64,000 nt of DNA from Panulirus ornatus (lineage: Eukaryota > Arthropoda > Malacostraca > Decapoda > Palinuridae). Under the pieces are notes generated by a model. That model ran no database searches, was not told the origin of the DNA, and saw only the letters and a program-made list of their open reading frames with translations. Of the stretch, positions 13,101 through 29,100 are shown piece by piece. The translations under genes were made by a program, and so were the position numbers. Position 1 is the stretch's first letter. Each line of letters opens with the position of its first letter. The stretch spans positions 17,963,940 to 18,027,939 of the forward strand of contig NC_092270.1 in assembly GCF_036320965.1 (NCBI RefSeq), read 5' to 3'.

Positions 13101-16100
13101 GACAAAGAGGATATGTGTCAGAGGTGGGGGGGAAGAAGTAGAAGCAGGAGACCAAATTGGAGGTGGAAGGATGGAGTGAAAAAGATTTTGAGTGATCGAG
13201 GCCTAAACATACAGAAGGGTGAAAGGCATGAAAGGAATACAGTGAATTGGAACGATGTGGTATACCGGAGTCAATTCACTGTCAATGGATTGAATCAGGG
13301 CATGTGAAGCACCTGGGGTAAACCATGGAAAGGTCTATGGGGCCTGGATGTGGAAAGGGGGCTGTGGTTTCAGTGCATTACACATGACAGCTAGAGACTG
13401 AGTGTGAATGAATGTAGCGGAATGCTATTTCATGTGTGGTAGGGTGGTGATGGGTATGGATGAAGGCAGCAAGTATGAATACGTACATGTGTATATATGT
13501 ATATGTTTGTGTATGTATACGTTGAAATGTATATGTATGTATATGTGCGTGTATGGGCATTTATGTATATACATATGTATGTGGGTGGGTTGGGCCATTC
13601 CTTGTCTGTTTCCTTGTGCTACCTCACTGACATGGGAGACAGCAATTAAGTATATGTAATTTAACAAATAATACTATTCATTATACCTGACAGCCATTTC
13701 CTGCATCAGCAAGGTAGCACCAGGAAACAGACGAAGAATGGCCCATCCACTCATATATGTGTATGTACATAAACACCCATATATGCACATATAGATATAC
13801 ACATCAACATATACAGACATATACATATTATATTCATCATACCAGCCTTCATCGATTCCTGGCACTATCCCGCCCCACAGGAAACAGCACTGCTACCCCC
13901 TGCTTTGCTGAGGTAGCACCAGGGAAACAGTCAAAAAAGGCAACAATAATACAAGGGATTTATTTTAAGAAAATGACTATTGGAGTTGTTGCATAAATCT
14001 AGCTTCCCGCAAAGATGATGTAGTTACATATTCTTTGATGTGTTTGGGGTGTATATGATTCATGGTACCAGATGTATTGTTAGGTTGTTAGTGGCATCTG
14101 TGCCAAAGACATGAAGTAAGACAACAGCTATGAATTTAAATGCAGGCTAAAATGTCTAAGGGCACAAACCTAGCACAGTAAAGTATTACATAATACCAAG
14201 ATGGTGATATCATGTAATGAAAGGTTTAAAGATTTAAATCTTTGATTTCTTGAAATTCAAAGTTGCATTATATCAAGGCTTTGCCTTCCAGTATATGAAC
14301 TTGTTCCCTCTTCCATCAGTAACATCACAAAAAAGGCCAGTGAATGAGCTCCATTATGCAGGGGAAAGGTATACTGATAAATGAAAAAGTTAAACCTTTT
14401 TAACTCCCACATCCAAATAAGAATTCCATGGCAAGCATAAAGAATGGGAACCTGAAGAAAATCCCACGAAAACAATGTTTTGCTCTGAGTGTGCCACAAC
14501 AGCATAAAGGAAATTTTATGGATCATTTAATTAGGTCAGGCAACTATGTTATAAAGATCTTCAGTAAACAATATGTAGAAAGCAAAACTCAAGTTTTAAA
14601 GTTTACATCAAACTGCTTACCTGCTCTAAATATACTAAAAAATCTCAATATGACAACAAACAAATACTGATATGCTTATCCTACTCCATAAATTGTTTAT
14701 ATTCCTATCAACTTAGCACCTTGCAACTTACCTTCTGGATGAATATACGCTCATACAGAAATAAATTAGGAACACAAAGGGTATAAAGAAATTACTAAAT
14801 ATGGATGAAAATAAAAAGAGAGTAGTTAAAGTGTCTTCATACGAGTTTGTTTAGATATTTCACAACGTATGATAAATCAATAATCATTCACATTAAATGT
14901 GTACTACCTGAGAGGTGACCCTTTCTCTTTCTGCTAAGGCTATTCTCTTCTTTTTGTTCACTATGACATCAACGGTTTGAAGCAATCGGCGTTCCTGTGC
15001 CTGAATATCGTATTTTGTTACTGGATGCATGAAGATGTTCATAGATGTATATGGGTAGTTAACAGCACCAAATCCTGATAATGCTGCCATTACGGTTACA
15101 CCAATAACTCCAATACGACTGATGCTCTGTGGGAAAAATATACATTACAATTACAGATGAAAATGGCTTTTAATTTGCTTCCTTAAAAAATTGAATAATG
15201 GCTTTACTTGCACTGTCTATCCACATCAATATTAAGACAAGTCACAAATCATGCACAACAATCTCACCTGGAATCAATATATCAATGAATACCCAATAAT
15301 TCCATTTGCAAAATTGGCTTTTCTCCCTCCATCAGTTCTAATCTTACATCCTTTCAACTAGGTACCCTAAACACAAAAAGCTATTTTTGTCCTTAGATGA
15401 AATGCTGTTCATTTATTTGAAAAAATTACATGCAAATCCTCCTAATACCCTCTTGAAAATTCCAATCCTGAGCTTTTCATCTTATAAATGAACCTACTTC
15501 TTAATTCCTCAAGTCAACTGGGAGGTAAGTTTGAATGGAGAAAAACTGGAGGAAGTGAAGTGTTTTAGATATCTGTGAGTGGATTTGGCAGCAGATGGAA
15601 CCATGGAAGCGGAGGTGAATCATAGGGTGGGGGGAAGGGGCGAAAGTTCTGGGAGCATTGAAGAATGTGTGGAAGTCAAAAACATTATCTTGGAAAGCAA
15701 AAATGGGTATGTTTGAAGGAATAGTGATTCTAACAATGTTATATGGTTGCAAGGTGTGGGCTATGGATAGAGTTGTGTGCAAGAGGGTGGATGTGCTGGA
15801 AATGAGATGTTTGAGGACAATATGTGGTGTGAGGTGGTTTGATCGAGTAAGTAATAATAGGGTAAGAGAGATGTGTGGTAATAAAAAGAGTGTGGTTGAG
15901 AGAGCACAAGAGGGTGTTTTGAAATGGTTTGGTCTCATGGAGAGAATGAGTGAGGACAGATTGACTAAGAGGATATACGTGTCAGAGGTGGAGTGAACGA
16001 GGAGAAGTGGGAGACCAAATTGGAGGTGGAAAGATGAAGTGAAAAAGATTTTGAGTGATCAGGGCCTGAACATGCAGGAGGGTGAAAGGCGTGCAAGGAA

Positions 16101-19048
16101 TAGAGTGAATTGCAATGATGTGGTATACCAGGGTCAACTTGCTGTCAATGGATTGAACCAGGGCATGTGAAGCGTCTGGGGTAAACCATGGAAAGTTCTG
16201 TGGGGCCTGGATGTGGAAAGGGAGCTGTGGTTTCAGTGCATTATTACATGACAGCTAGAGACTGAGTGTGAATGAATGTGGCCTTTGTTGTCTTTTCCTA
16301 GCGCTACCTCGCACACAAGGGGGGAGGGGGTTGTTATTTCATGTGTGGCGAGGTGGCGATGGGAATGAATAAAGGCAGACAGTATGAATCATGTACATGT
16401 GTATATATGTATATGTCTGTGTGTGTATATATATGTATACATTGAGACGTATAGGTGCGTGTGTGGATGTGTATGTATATACATGTGTATGTGGGTGGGT
16501 TGGGCCATTCTTTCGTCTGTTTCCTTGCACTACCTCGCTAACTCGGGAGACAGCGACAAAGCAAAATAAATAAAAAAATATAACTTCTTAATTCCAGCCA
16601 GCATTCCATTCAAGGCTGTTATTCATCATATCTTTTAATTCCCTATTCCATCACTACTTTTATAGCCAGTGTTCTGATCATACTTGGCTGACCATGTTTA
16701 TCTAAGCTAAATCAAAACTCAGTACTTGTTGGTCTTGTGACCTTAATATTTTTGAAACTCCATATAATGGCCATCATTATCTCTTTCTGTATAGTTTTAC
16801 ACCTCCTGTCTAAGGAACTGAGTATGTTCTTAAGACATACAACCTGCAACTCATAAAGTTGTGAAGAAAGTGAGGTGATTGAGAGAGATGATAAATAAAA
16901 ATAAAAAAGGAATATGTAGCCTGAGAGTACAATACTCAGTACTCAAGTAACAGTTGTAGGCAACCAATGACCAAGGAGGTATATTACCAGCACTACCCAA
17001 CTGGGCATCAAGAGGGTTAGTGACGTCTGCGTAGAGCAAGTACTTCAGTGGATGTCAAGCTGCACTCCTTTGACTCAGACAGCTGTCTTTTCTTTCTGTC
17101 TCACCCACATGCGGACTACAAGCATTCTTTCCACAAATATACAATCTCTCCTTGTCATGCATAACACTTGAAAACACTGATCTCACATAGGTCATTCTTC
17201 GTAACTCTAGATTTTCCTGCGGTGAGCACTATGCGCTAGCCCTGCCTTTTGGCAAAATGGTAAGAGCAGTAGACAGTAGTAGTAGGTAGGAGCATTAAAA
17301 GTATTAGTAGGAACATTAGGTAGGAGCCTCAGCAGTGGCCTGTTAAGGGTGAGGTACTAAAGACAAAACAGTGGCACTGAACTTCTCTAGTTATGGAAAC
17401 TCTATTTTTCTGGGCACCCCCTTGAGGGAGTTCCAATTGGAACAGGCATCAGAGACACAGATAGATAGATAGTACAGTAATGCAAAGAAGCGCTAAAAGT
17501 ACAATGATATCCCTGGTCAATTGGAAATCCATCCCTCCACTATTACATTCCATGAGAAGAAACAGAGGGAGGGGCAAAGTGAGGGATGTTACCTCTATGA
17601 ATCATTTGTCTGTTCTTAGTGGTAACTCACTCAAGTGGGAAATACCAAACATAAATAAAGAGATTATTATCATTATCATTATTTATTTCTTTATCTATTA
17701 TACTTAGTTGCTGTTCCATGCCAGCAAAGGAGTGTCAGGAAACAGATGAAAAATGGCCCATCCAATCATATATACATAAACACCCATATATGCACATATA
17801 CATACGTATACACATAAAAATATACATATACATACACATACACATACTTTTTTTTTTTTTTTTTTGCTTTGTCGCTGTCTCCCGCGTTTGCGAGGTAGCG
17901 CAAGGAAACAGACGAAAGAAATGGCCCAACCCACCCCCATACACATGTATATACATACATCCACACACGCAAATATACATACCTACACAGCTTTCCATGG
18001 TTTACCCCAGACACTTCACATGCCTTGATTCAATCCACTGACAGCACGTCAACCCCGGTATACCACATCGCTCCAATTCACTCTATTCCTTGCCCTCCTT
18101 TCACCCTCCTGCATGTTCAGGCCCCAATCACACAAAATCTTTTTCACTCCATCTTTCCACCTCCAATTTTGTCTCCCTCTTCTCCTCGTTCCCTCCACCT
18201 CCGACACATATATCCTCTAGGTCAATCTTTCCTCACTCATTCTCTCCATGTGACCAAACCATTTCAAAACACCCTCTTCTGCTCTCTCAACCACGCTCTT
18301 TTTATTTCCACACATCTCTCTTACCCTTACGTTACTTACTCGATCAAACCACCTCACACCACACATTGTCCTCAAACATCTCATTTCCAGCACATCCATC
18401 CTCCTGCGCACAACTCTATCCATAGTCCACGCCTCGCAACCATACAACATTGTTGGAACCACTATTCCTTCAAACATACCCATTTTTGCTTTCCAAGATA
18501 ATGTTCTCAACTTCCACACATTCTTCAAGGCTCCCAGGATTTTCGCCCCCTCCCCCACCCTATGATCCACTTCCGCTTCCATGGTTCCATCCGCTGCCAG
18601 ATCCACTCCCAGATATCTAAAACACTTTATTTCCTCCAGTTTTTCTCCATTCAAAATTACATATACATATATTCACGTGTACATATTCATGCTTGCCTTC
18701 ATCCATTCCTGTCGCACAGGAAAAAGCATCACTACCCCCAGATTCAGTGAGGTATGGCTAGGAAGTCAGACAAAAAAGGCCACATTCGTTCACATTCAGT
18801 CTCTAGCTGTCATGTGTAATGCACCAAAACCACAGCTCCCTATCCACATCCAGGCCCCATAGACCCTTCCATGGTTTACCCTAGATGCTTCATATGCCCT
18901 GGCTCAGTCCATCATCGTCATTATTATTACTTTCTTTCTTTCATACTATTCGCCATTTCCCGCATTAGCGAGGTAGCGTTAAGAACAGAGGACTGGGCCT
19001 TTGAGGGATTATCCTCACTTGGCCCCCTTCTCTGTTCCTTCTTTTGGA

Positions 19049-19080
<32 letters not shown>

Positions 19081-20081
19081 TGAGAGGGGAGGATTTCCAG
19101 CCACCCGCTCCCTTCCCTTTTAGTCGCCTTCTACGACACGCAGGGAATACGTGGGAAGTATTCTTTCTCCCCTATCCCCAGGGATAGGGGAGAATTACTC
19201 GACTAATTGGTGTAATGTTAGGCTTGGACCACAGATTCTTATTCAGCACGCTTGATAGCATCTATGCAGAAATTTCCAATAAAATCCATGATTTTAAAAA
19301 AATCTAGAAAATTGCATTATTATTACTATCATCATTATTTATTTATATTTATTTTGCTTTGTCACTGTCTCCTGCATTTGCGAGGTAGCACAAGGAAACA
19401 GACGAAAGAAATGGCCCAACCCACCCCCATACACATGTATATACATACACGTCCACACACGCAAATATACATACCTATACATCTCAATGTACAAATACAT
19501 ATACACACACAGACACATACATATATACCCATGCACACAATTCACACTGTCTGCCTTTATTCATTCCCATCGCCACCTCGCCACACATGGAATACCATCC
19601 CCCTCCCCCCTCATGCGTGTGAGGTAGCGCTAGGAAAAGACAACAAAGGCCCCATTCGTTCACACTCAGTCTCTAGCTGTCATGCAATAATGCCCGAAAC
19701 CACAGCTCCCTTTCCACATCCAGGCCCCACACAACTTTCCATGGTTTACCCCAGACGCTTCACATGCCCTGATTCAATCCACTGACAGCACGTCAACCCC
19801 AGTATACCACATCGATCCAATTCACTCTATTCCTTGCCCGCCTTTCACCCTCCTGCATGTTCAGGCCCCGATCACTCAAAATCTTTTTCACTCCATCTTT
19901 CCACCTCCAATTTGGTCTCCCACTTCTCGTTCCCTCCACCTCCGACACATATATCCTCTTGGTCAATCTTTCCTCACTCATTCTCTCCATGTGCCCAAAC
20001 CATTTCAAAACACCCTCTTCTGTTCTCTCAACCACGCTCTTATTATCATTATTATTATTATCATCATTATTATCATTATCA

Positions 20082-20142
<61 letters not shown>

Positions 20143-23100
20143 TATCATTATTATTATATAACCCCACAAACCCTTCTCCAGAGGCTCCTATAGATTTAAG
20201 GCTGTGCTAGACACAGCAGCATGGAAAGGAAGGACTCCTCCAAAGCAAGAAGCTCTCAGACTAGAATTTACTCTCTATCAAATGAAGATGACACAGCCTT
20301 GATGATACAGTTTTGTCAAAAGTGAATTTTCAAATGCAGTGTAACCTCAAGCAGGGCAAGTCCAGTAACATTTCAAATGCCATGGATAATACAATATAAA
20401 TAGATACATAGACAGTCAGGCAGTTTCAAATCAACCGCATGAGTTAACCACATCTTAATATACAAATATGTAATCAATTTACTTACTTGTTCTATAGACA
20501 GTATCCCATGTTGTGTGCTAAGGATAGGAAAAGGGTCTCCAATCTTCCAGAAGCATGTCATAAATACACCCCAAGTCAGCACCGATAAGAGGTTCACCCA
20601 TTCACGACGAACTGGAAGTACCAAAGATTGGTAGGTGTCATCTATCTACCTTTCAACTTATTTATATGTTTACCTAAAAATTTAGCTACTTCATAAACAG
20701 ATGACACAAAACCTCACACAGAATGTTTTCCAAATACTTCAGTGACAAATTTCATATTGAAAACTCTGTTCCCAGAACTTTAACGACAGCTTTGATTTTA
20801 AAAAAATTCTCCATACTTCAGCAACAATCATTCAGTTCACACTACCTATTTTTACTTGATTTATATATAATACAGTTTCAGAAAAAAGGCAACCCATGAG
20901 GAAAAGGGAAGAGTACAGTAAATCAGTGCAGTGATATGAAGAATGGAATATCAAAGAGCTTCCAAGATGACGATACTTCAAAAGAGTCTCCATCATCCTT
21001 ATTATGAACTTGCAATCCTCTCCCATTTAAAAAAAAATACATTGGCTCCAGTGAAAAGGTAATACATTTTGGCCAGCAGTGATCATCTGAGTGGCTAGTA
21101 AGGCCTGTCCACCATTGTGAATTACTTGTTGCATTAAAAAACACCGTTCCTGGGAAAAGGGGAGGAAGCCAGTGCTTCAGTGGTTGTCAAGTTGCACTCC
21201 TCTGACCAAGGTAGCTATTTTTTCTTTCTGGCTCACCTACACATGGACTACTGGCATAATCTGACAACACAACTCACACAAACCATTCTTTGTAACTCTA
21301 GATTTTCCTACGGTGAGCACTGTGCGCCAGCCCTGCCTTTTGGCAGTAACAGACAGAAGTAGTTGGTAGGAACATTTATGCTGGAGCATTAGGTAGAAGT
21401 AGTAGGAAGGAACATTAGGCAGGAGCATGAGGTAAAAGAAGTCATTATGAACATTAGATATTAGCCTCTGCAAACACTGTGCTAAAGTTGGCCTCTGCCA
21501 GAGGCCTGTTAAGGGTAAGGCACTAAAAGCTACAAAGTGGCACTGGAGTTAACTAGTAATGTAGACTATTGCTATGGCCACCCCTTTGCGGGAGTTCCCA
21601 TTGGGAACAAGTGTCAGAGATATAGATAAATAGACAGAGCGTTAAGATGTTATCAGATACAAATGTTAGCTTTACAGAATAGGCAGGTTTAACAGAATCA
21701 ACTCTAATGACTCAAACAACTGCTCTGACAACTGATATATGGACAGCAAAGTTGTAAAGACTATAATATAAAGATTGCTTTCATATACTTATAAAAAAAA
21801 ATCTAATACAAGAATTTATTGCGACAACAGAAATATGAAACATCCTTTAACTTAAAAGAAAGATTAAGACTTCCAATTTGGTTTAAAAGTAATAAACAGA
21901 AGTAGTCTTGGAATGTAAAGGCAACAAGAGCATGCTTTAGGGATGATAAGATGTATACCGTCTTCTTGATTCTAACAGATAGAATTAATTTATTATCTGA
22001 AAATCAACATAATGTCAATTAAAGCATTATCTTTACTAGCCAGAAAAAAAAAATTCTACCAAAGAAAAACAAATAACTATTAAGTGTCAGCCTATCTGTG
22101 CAGAGGGCAAGGGTGTGCTGGGCAGGGGATGTACACCCACCAACACTGATTCATGAGTAGAAATGAATGCAATATACTCTCTCAAACTATCATCTTCAGA
22201 TGAACTCTTTGAAACTATCACCTGCAGGTGCACTCTCTCACACTATCATAAACAGGTGCACTCTCTCAAAAGTCATCTAAAGAAGTACTCTTAAAATGTC
22301 ATCTGCAGGTGGACTCTTTCAAACTATCACATTCAGGTACACTCTCTCAAACTGTCATCAGAAGATGCATTGTCTCAACCTATCATTTATGGAATTTCTC
22401 TTATTCTAACCTTTCAACAGACAGATAAAGGCTACAGTTGTGACCAAAACAAATTGGGAATTCAACCAAAGGATACAGAAGCAACTGATTTTAGAGATAA
22501 CATGCAATGGGATGGATGCCACAAAATCCCCAACCAAAAAAGAAAATATCAATTTCAATACTAAACTCCATGCCAAAAGACTTCATTACAGGTTGGGATT
22601 CAAATACAAATATGAGCCCATTAAAATAATTAAGCATGCAAATAAAGCTTCACAGATATAAAAAAAAATCCTTTACAAGGATAACAGAAAGATGCAAAAT
22701 GTTACACAAATGGTGATGAATGCGTAAATCAATCTTTAATAAGCTAACCAAACATATCAAGCTAAACTTACAGATGTTCACACAAGAGACCACAGTTCGA
22801 AGCAGAGATCCAAAAAAAGACTTCAGGAGGGATATTGATTTCAACTGCAATGAATAAATGCAGAACCAAATCAACATGTGATTCAACTGCATCATGTTAA
22901 AACAGAGCTACGATTCTGACAAAGGCTGAAGCCTTAAAAACATGCTGCTTGCCAATCTTCCAATTACATTTTCCATTATTAGTGCAGCTCAACAGGCATC
23001 ACCTATAAACTAAGTAAATACCTAAGTGATCTCTAGGCTCTAAAACAAACACCGTGATATACTAGTCATGAAGGCACTGATCACTGCCATGCAGCAATAA

Positions 23101-26100
23101 ACCTTAACAAAGGGTGTCATTTCATTAACATGACCTTCAAGGGTACACAACAATACTAAACTCCAACATTTGTAAAGTCATTCTGTGGATCAAAGGGAAG
23201 TGAGACTTAGAGCACAGAAGTAGTCCCATTTCCTCTTTCATGATTTTCCAATGGTTCAACTAAGCTTGCAGAGAGCTCATGAAAGGGTCCTGTCAGACAG
23301 GCTAGCAATGAAATAGAAATGTGTAAAAATAATGAAGGATGCAATCAATTCGGTTAACCATAGGCAAAGAATATCTAACAGTTGAAATGAACTTACCCAT
23401 TCTAATGTTTGAAACTGCAAAGTGACACAGATAGAACGGTATGACCAGGATGAGCATGAAGAGCATCAAATAAAGAACCACCTGCCAGTAGAGGTAGCGT
23501 GACCTGAAAGAACAATGTGGATTACTCAGTGCAATAATAATTGATTTTGTCTAAATACAAATTGATGCAAGATTTCCTACCACAGTAAAACACTATATAC
23601 ACCCACAAGTTAACAAAGTATCTGTAAAAAAACACATCAAAAAGAATTATATAAGGCAAGAAAAACAAATTTTACAATATAATCATTTTGAAAAATTAAT
23701 CAGTATAAATAACACACATATATTGGACATTCAACAAGTATCCAATTCAAGATACACTTTATGATTTTTTTCCATCCTAATTCACTATTTCCCACATCAG
23801 TGAAGTAGTGTCAAGAACAAATGACTAAGCCTTAGAAGGAAAAATCCTCACTCAGCTCACTGATCTGTTCCTTCTTTTCAAAATGTAAAAATTGGAGGGT
23901 AGGATTTCCAACCCCCCTGTTCCTATCCCTTTTAGTTACCTTATACACACACAGGAAATAAGTGGGCAGCAATCTTTTTCCCTTATCCCCAGGGATAACT
24001 TTATGATGTATCAGCTGAAATTATATCCATTTGCCCTAAATCATGAAGTTAACACTACAGAAAGTGAAAACTCAACAAAAATTGCCATCACACTCCCAGC
24101 ACATATATCAAATTAACAACGCAAAACAGACAACCCAACCCTGGACAAACTAACCCTACCACACCATAGAACCCAATTCAAACACTAAACATTTTACATC
24201 ATAACATCAAAACCATACACAGAAGGGCATGACTTAGTCCAAGTTAACAACATAGACATAACCCACATCTATGGAATCAGACTTACACTCAGATCCTTCT
24301 TCCCGCCCTTGTATAACTACACAACCTTAACCCTTACATGACAGAGCTATGAAATCTATGTGGAGTCCCCAAGAAAATGGATTGCTCAAAAACTCAAAAA
24401 AAAAGTTCTTATCAATTAATAATATGTTGCTGACACTTCCTTATTTCACACAAATCACACCTGTAGAGACTATATTACACAATTTGCAATGAAAAATTCA
24501 TAAAAAACTGCAGCACAGTAACCACCACAATCATAGCAAGGTTATTCATACATGGATAATTCTTAATTTTCAGATATTTACATTAACATTCATGCTAATT
24601 CCTTGCTTTTATATTATCACTACCATAATTAAAACCATATTTCTCTTGTATTGATAACTGTTTTACATTTACTAAATCATTAGTGCTCTACAACCTTTGC
24701 CGATTTGCTGTGGCATATGTACTGAGCACAAATTCCTCATGTTATATAAGTAATTGATACTGGAATTTTTCCCACTGATAGTTATTTCTCCTTGTGACAT
24801 ACATACTGTATACATAAAGTATGCCTTTTGATTTAACCTTTTACAATTAAAAAAAAATCACTATCACATGATCAACACAGAAATGAAGATCTTCATACTT
24901 AATCTCCTGCTAAAACTTAAGGCTTGTGTGTAGGAATGATGAGGACCACACAGTTACAGAGTACACATGGACTTTCAAATGTGGTTATTCAGGCTTCAGT
25001 CATGCCTAGGACAAGACTACATTGCCAGGCCCAACAGACCTTTCTGTGGCTTCCCCTGGCTGCTATATATGCCCTGGTCCAGTCCACTGACAGAACACTG
25101 CCCCTGTATACCACATCATGATATAGTATACAGGGGAACAAAGAGGAAGAACAGTTGGGTTAGCTGTGAGAAAACTACCTTATCCAGGACTCAAACCTGG
25201 ACCTTAAAGACCAGTACATAACAAAAAATAAACAGTAATAATAATAAATAATCCCTATAAAACATAAGCGTTTGCATTTTTTAATCTGCATGTCTGTTTG
25301 CAACCAAATGCATGTGCAAATATGTGCACATAAACTTTGCTGATAAAAGAGAATTTGTGGGAAAGTAAACAAACAACCTCACCCTGATTCCAGCACAGCA
25401 GCAATTTCGAAGATAATAAGCTCGAACATTGTACATGACAGCATGAAAATTGTTGGGAAGAACAGCTGAACATGGGTGTTGTGAACTTCATAGTCACGAA
25501 AAATCTTCTTAACAAACCAAACCCATCCTCCTATGAAGAAGACAAGCTGAAAAGAAGAATTTCATACAACAAATATATTTGGCAGAAACTGGGATGAAAT
25601 TAACAAACAAGATTCAAATAATGTCAAAAATATGGTCAAATACAGTGCTACTACCTTAGCAAGTCAATATCACATTGTTAACAAGCATTTACTCACATTG
25701 CTTAGGAAAATGTACAAATATAATTTTGCAACATCTCTTGTTCTCATGCACAGAATACTGTATTTGTGTGAGAATGCATTGCTTAAACTCTTTCAATAAT
25801 TTCAACATCACTTATAACTGCAACTGGCACAGAAGTGCAATGAACTACCAAAGCACAATGACTCCAACCTCAGGGCTCTCTATAACTACATCTTAAAGAA
25901 GACAGCATTCATTGCATTTTCATTTCTATATCCAGATTAATTTTTTCTAAATCAACCTTACATACATCCTACTACTTTATCATATTCCTTTCCTTACCAT
26001 ATTCCTTAATTTTTCAATTTCAGCCTTTTTCCTTAAATCATCTGTCCATCTGGGTGCATCAAAAATAATCCTAAGGACATAGTTCAGAATTAAATTTATC

Positions 26101-29100
26101 CCTTTATCTATAACTGTACAGTTAAAGTCCAAGAAACTTGTAATGCATACAAGAAGCAAAAAAGTGAAAGCAAAATGTAATGGGATCAATAAAAAACAGA
26201 TGTTAAAGATCTAAGTTAACTGATTTCTAAAGTGATGACATACATCAATTTCAGTTAAACAGTTATGGAAGCAATTTTCAGGGTGATAAACATAAAACTG
26301 TGAATTAAGTGCTCTTTTCAATAAGGATACATCTGCCAACCCAATTACAGTGATTGACTAAAGTTTTTATATGAATGATTGGTCTTAAAAATTTGTGATC
26401 AAGTGGCCAAGAGCCATAAATATTACAGGGAACCAAGATGTCACTACCAGACCATTCCCATACATACACATCCCTGTCAATAAGATCACTTTGTTATAAT
26501 CAAATGACTGTGTCTACCCCTAATGTATTGATTCAACTCTTCAGCAGATGTAGCATAATAAATATAACAAAAAATTATGTAAAAAAAAAAAAGATCATAT
26601 CTAACAAGGAGAGTAGCTGTAATTTCAACATGTAAAATCGACCCTATTTTTTCAGGAATAGTAGCCTATACATTCAGTACTCAGGTACAGCTCCAGAATT
26701 GGCTAATCATACTAAGTTGTCATGGGAGAATGCAAGTGTTAATTTAAGATTCAACAAAACTTTTCTTTCTTCAAGTACACTCATCATGAAAGAACTCAAA
26801 ACTTATCGAGAATATCAATTACGCTGATTTTACTCAAGTAAGATTATTACCTGCAATCCCAGCCCTACGGAGAGAGAATCCTGTAATGATCTAATACATA
26901 CAGTATATATCATCTTGACTATCTTATTTAATTAATTGATCATACAGCTATCAACCACCATGTTATAATCAATTGTCAGTCACATTAATGGGCCATGATT
27001 GCTGGGGTGACATGTTTGTTGATTTTACATGTGTGTTCCTCCATGGTAGAGGATGTGTGGATCAGGTGTTTGCTTTGAAGAATGTATGTGAGAAATACTT
27101 AGAAAAGCAAATGGATTTGTATGTAGCATTTATGGATCTGGAGAAGGCATATGATAAGAGTTGATAGAGATGCTTTGTGGAAGGTATTAAGAATATATGG
27201 TGTGGGAGGCAAGTTGTTAGAAGCAGTGAAAAGTTTTTATCGAGGATGTAAGGCATGTGTACGAGTGGGAAGAGAGGAAAGTGACTGGTTCTCAGTGAAT
27301 GTTGGTTTGCGGCAGGGGTGCATGATGTCTCCATGGTTGTTTAATTTGTTTATCGATCGGGTTGTTAGGGAGGTGAATGCAAGAGTTTTGGAAATAGGGT
27401 CAAGCATGCAGTCTGTTGTGGATGAGAGAGCTTGGGAAGTGAGTCAGTTGTTGTTCCCTGATGATACAACGCTGGTGGCTGATTCGGGTGAGAAACTGCA
27501 GAAGCTGGTAACTGAGTTTGGTAAAGTGTGTGAAAGAAGAAAGCTGAGAGTAAATGTGAATAAGAGCAAGGTTATTAGGTATAGTAGGGTTGAGGGACAA
27601 GTCAATTGGGAGGTAAGATTGAATGGAGGAAAACTGAAGGAAGTGAAGTGTTTTAGATATCTGGCAGCAGATGGAACCACGGAAGCAGAAGTGAATCATA
27701 AGGTGGGGGAGGGAGCGAAAGTTCTGGAAGCGTTGAAGAATGTGTGGAAGTCGAGAACATTATCTTGAAAAGCAAAAATGGGTATGTTTAAAGGAATAGT
27801 GGTTCCAATAATGTTATATGGTTGTGAAGCGTAGGCTACACATAGAGTTGTGCGGAGGAGGGTGGATGTGCTGGAAAGATGTTTGAGGACAATATGTGGT
27901 GAGAGGTGGTTTGATCAAGTAAGTAATGAAAGGGTAAGAGAGATGTGTGGTAATAAAAAGAGTGTGGTTGAGAGAGCAGAAGAGGGTGTTTTGAAATGGT
28001 TTGGTCACATGGAGAGAATGAGTGAGGAAAGACTGACAAAGAGGATATATGTGTCAGAGGTGGAAGGAATGAGGCGAAATGGGAGACCAAATCGGAGGTG
28101 GAAAGATGGAGTGAAAAAGATTCTAAGTGATCGGGGCCTGAAAATGCAGGAGGGTGAAAGGCATGCAAGGAATATAGAGTGAATTGGAACGATGTGGTAT
28201 ACCGGGGTCAACGTGCTGTCAATGGATTGAACCAGGGCATGTGAAGCGTCTGGGTTAAACCATGGAGAGTTTTGTGGGGCCTCGATGTGGAAAGGGAGCT
28301 GTGGTTTTGGTGCGTTATACATGACAGCTAGAGACTGAGTGTGAACGAATATGGCCTTTGTTGTCTTTTGCTAGCGCTACCTCGCGCACATGCGGGTGGA
28401 AGGGGGTTTCATTTTATGTGTGGCGGGATGGAAACGGGAAATGAATAAGGGCAGACGGTATGAATTATGTACTTGTGTATATATGTATATGTATGTGTGT
28501 GTATATAGATATATGTATGTATACAGTGAGATGTATAGGTATGTATATGTGCGTGTGTGGACAAGTATGTATATACATGTGTATGTGGGTGGGTTGGGCC
28601 ATTCTTTCATCTGTTTCCTTGTGCTACCTCGCTAACGCGGGAGACAGCGACAAAGCATCATAATAAATATATCGAAGCAGAATTAACAGTCATACAAGGT
28701 ATTAATAACTGTATCATCGCTCAACTATTATGAGAGTCATAACAAAGACGGACAGAGATAACTTATGATAAACCAATATACGTACATCATAAGGAAGCTG
28801 TTATAAACATCTTCAAAAGTAATGGAGACATGTGGACCTCATCCTAAGTAAAAAGCAAGTGCACCAAAACCCAATGTAAACGAGGTGACACAGCATTCTT
28901 AGGAGATATGTCAACACCAGGTTGTTTTTAGCATTAAGTATGTTACCAATATACTCCCACCACCAGTCTTATATTTCTCACTGAGTATATTAAGGCAATA
29001 TCACTTATTTCTTGGTTGTTTTATTATTCTTTTATGAAGTTCTTTCATTTCATGAAAGGGAAATTATTTTTGACTTTAACATTTTATGATTTAAGAGGTA

